From an uncultured Eubacterium sp. (GTDB taxonomy: Bacteria > Bacillota > Clostridia > Lachnospirales > Lachnospiraceae), in assembly GCA_910583555.1 (NCBI GenBank), contig CAJTXO010000026.1, forward strand, positions 1-44,539: a DNA stretch of 44,539 nt. Reading direction: 5' to 3'. How positions within the stretch are numbered: position 1 is the first letter of the stretch; each line of letters begins with the position of its first letter. Shown here in pieces: positions 42,632 through 44,539 of this stretch. The notes under the pieces are model-generated. The model searched no databases. It saw only the letters and a program-made list of their open reading frames with translations, and was not told where the DNA came from. Position numbers and translations under genes: made by a program.

Positions 42632-43459
42632 GTTTGAGAATGATGTAAAAATGTATGGTACTCAAACTTTGTCGATCACACCTGTCTGTGTTTTCTGGTT
42701 TGAGAATGATGTAAAAATGTATGGTACTCAAACTTTTGATGCAACTAATTTTGTAAGGTGCCAGTTTGAGAATGATGTAAAAATGTATGGTACTCAAACT
42801 CCAGAAGCAGCATTTACATTTCCGGTCATGTTTGAGAATGATGTAAAAATGTATGGTACTCAAACGAATTGTGCGGATCATGGTTGTGGGTGTCCGTTTG
42901 AGAATGATGTAAAAATGTATGGTACTCAAACTTTAGTGTCTGTTAGAGGTCAGGTTTATAAGTTTGAGAATGATGTAAAAATGTATGGTACTCAAACAGA
43001 GGCCGCGATGAAAGTGCTGATTGCACCGTTTGAGAATGATGTAAAAATGTATGGTACTCAAACGATTCTTTTATGACTGCATTCACTGCTTGCGTTTGAG
43101 AATGATGTAAAAATGTATGGTACTCAAACCTTTACGCCTTTTTCAGTAGCAAGGGACTTGTTTGAGAATGATGTAAAAATGTATGGTACTCAAACAACGT
43201 CTTCTCATGTTCTGTACACGTCACCGTTTGAGAATGATGTAAAAATGTATGGTACTCAAACGTAGATGGACTGCAAGAATTACAAAGAGCTGTTTGAGAA
43301 TGATGTAAAAATGTATGGTACTCAAACGGTAACGCTTACAAAGCCAGGTCGGTATCTGTTTGAGAATGATGTAAAAATGTATGGTACTCAAACAATTTAA
43401 CCAATACAGTCATAGGCGACATTGTTTGAGAATGATGTAAAAATGTATGGTACTCAAAC
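42632..43459 (+). CRISPR. Type II-A CRISPR array, 13 repeats and 12 spacers
   Basis: Repeats of 36 bp start at 42632 and every 66 bp to 43424, beginning GTTTGAGAATGATG and ending GTATGGTACTCAAAC; all 13 copies look identical, including the distal one. All 12 spacers are exactly 30 bp and differ from each other. Repeat ends GTTTGAG/CTCAAAC are inverted. The array is transcribed on the + strand, which makes the repeat complementary to the tracrRNA upstream of cas9. Confidence 0.99.
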
Positions 43460-43587
43460 TCAAATAAAGGGTACGACAAACATTTGATGGAGAGTTTCGG
43501 TTTTGTTGAAGGATAGCGGGTTGGTATAAATGACTTATGGCAGGACTCATGGTCTCAGGTTGCCGGCACCTAATGGGTGAATATGAG

Positions 43588-43616
43588 TTGTCAATATCGG
43601 GAAAATTCCTTATAAT
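43588..43616 (+). promoter_or_regulatory. Strong promoter without evident gene
   Basis: TTGTCA (43588-43593), 17-bp spacer, TATAAT (43611-43616). No open reading frame or RBS fits within the next ~140 bp; the ~300 bp between the array and the KilA-N remnant otherwise shows nothing I recognise. Confidence 0.5.
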
Positions 43617-43766
43617 ATAAGTGTTACAGAGGTTCGTGGCAATTTGGTTCACGGTTTCAGCTTGAAGAATACTGGGAGATGCGGGAAGATGATAATGATT
43701 GACAGAAGCAATTTTTGACAGAGATCAAAAAGGATTAGAGGAAAATTGCAATATGATGGGGAAATA

Positions 43767-44184
43767 ATGGGGAAAATAGTCAAAGATACAATTCATGCAA
43801 ATGGAATAGATAGAAAATGAATTTATTTCATTGACAGATATTGCAAAATACAAAAGTGATGACCCAACAGTTATTCAAAATTGGAGGAGAAGCAGGGATG
43901 TTATAAAATTTCTGGGATTATGGGAAAGACTCCATAATCCAGATTCCAACCTCCTCGAATTCGAGGGGGTTAGAAAACAGGCATGAGCGAATGCATTTAC
44001 AATGTCACCTAAGAAACGGATTGGTGCTATTGGTATTGTTTTAAATGAAGGGCGTTATGGTGGAACATATGCCCATAGCGATATTGCGATGTCCTTTGCA
44101 ACTAGGGTTTTTCCAGAATTCCAATTATATATTATTAGTATTTGCGAATTTAGAAACTATTTGTCGAAAATAGGATTAACTTAA
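43767..44184 (+). pseudogene. KilA-N domain gene, broken
   Basis: Joining frames gives a good KilA-N domain: a short start (MGKIVKDTIHANGI), then after a frameshift near 43,815 EFISLTDIAKYKSDDPTVIQ, SRDVIKFLGLWERLHNPD, and after an in-frame TGA (near 43,984) FTMSPKKRIGAIGIVLNEGR, YGGTYAHSDIAMSFATRVFP and EFQLYIISICEF. KilA-N proteins are DNA-binding proteins of phages and plasmids; the usual C-terminal partner domain is absent. At least one frameshift and one stop make it a pseudogene unless the stop is misread. Confidence 0.8.
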
Positions 44185-44252
44185 CTAAAAAGTTAAGAAG
44201 TTAAAAGATTTTAGTTAGAAGAAAGTTTTTATGAAAATGAGGTGGGAAATAG

Positions 44253-44539
44253 GGGAAAGATATAAAAGCGCCTAATAGTTATTTTACGGGAAAGATAGGA
44301 GAACTAGCAACTAATTTAATATATCAAAGAAATCATATAGTTTGTACTTCATTAAAAAAGTCTGATTTTGGTGAAGATTTGTTTTGTGATATTTTTTCTG
44401 GCTCTAGGGAGTGTGATAAATGGGTAAGAATTTAGGACACAGGTAAATTCAACGCTTGAATTTGATAAAAAGGGATATATCCGAAGTAAACGGTAGATAG
44501 TGCGTACCTATACAAAACCGGAGCAAACCTGTATGATAG
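44253..44539 (+). pseudogene. Nuclease-like (DUF4365-type?) gene remnant
   Basis: Frame 44253-44435 reads GKIGELATNLIYQRNHIVCT followed by SDFGEDLFCDIFSG, then a stop; a shifted frame continues VNSTLEFDKKGYIRSK. The order ELA...GED...QVxST resembles the PD-(D/E)XK core of DUF4365-like proteins, with Lys replaced by Asn in QVN. It carries a frameshift and a stop and runs off the window. The AT-rich gap before it has an AACTAAAA/TTTTAGTT inverted repeat. Family assignment is tentative. Confidence 0.4.

Noticed and set aside
42570..43076. Open reading frames on both strands through the CRISPR array
   Set aside because: They arise because the 66-bp repeat-spacer period is a multiple of three; the peptides are just translated repeats.
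43410..43652. Minus-strand ORF across the last repeats and the following gap
   Set aside because: Includes translated repeat sequence and lacks RBS or recognisable domain.

Overview
The window looks like a chromosomal segment of an anaerobic, Gram-positive gut-type Clostridium relative, most probably a Lachnospiraceae member. Pointers are strong AGGAGG-type ribosome binding sites, a Clostridia-style type IV pilus operon with a fused pilMN gene, ECF vitamin transport, BspA-like and transcobalamin-like surface proteins, a DUF1836 regulator, and a type II-A CRISPR-Cas system. Species cannot be named from sequence alone. No rRNA, tRNA or intact transposase was seen.

Region 1 (1-12,440) is the 3' part of a type IV pilus operon: major pilin, prepilin peptidase, PilMN fusion, PilO, four prepilin-like proteins (one very large) and a 1016-residue exported protein, closed by a terminator. 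The motor genes (pilB, pilC, pilT) are not present and would be expected upstream. Small structured or tandem repeats sit between several genes. Region 2 (12,461-18,534) is housekeeping and biosynthesis: rnhB, a free-standing FlhB C-terminal-domain protein, thiS-thiG-thiH-tenI behind a promoter-hairpin-terminator leader that is not a recognisable TPP riboswitch, metA, and a convergent sir2 deacetylase.

Region 3 (18,535-22,115) holds a surface BspA-repeat protein, a truncated DUF3800 gene with a strong promoter and structured leader, an orphan NMT1/ThiY-type lipoprotein, and an unrecognised gene behind a sigma-D-like promoter. Region 4 (22,071-29,810) is a coherent corrinoid-uptake locus. A cobalamin riboswitch on the minus strand controls two exported proteins (transcobalamin-like C-terminal domain plus Fn3-like domain; beta-propeller). 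Divergently, a second transcobalamin-like protein precedes ecfT, a double ecfA and a cobalamin-type S component. Region 5 (29,858-36,419) holds degV, a small acidic membrane protein, pcrA, a DUF1836 regulator, a MIF-like tautomerase and an RlmCD-type rRNA methyltransferase.

Region 6 (36,412-43,459) is a complete, visibly more AT-rich type II-A CRISPR-Cas locus: divergent tracrRNA, cas9 (1355 aa), cas1, cas2, csn2, a leader with its own promoter, and 13 identical 36-bp repeats with 12 spacers of exactly 30 bp. Region 7 (43,460-44,539) is decayed DNA with a broken KilA-N gene and a broken nuclease-like gene, suggesting phage or mobile-element remains beside the CRISPR locus.
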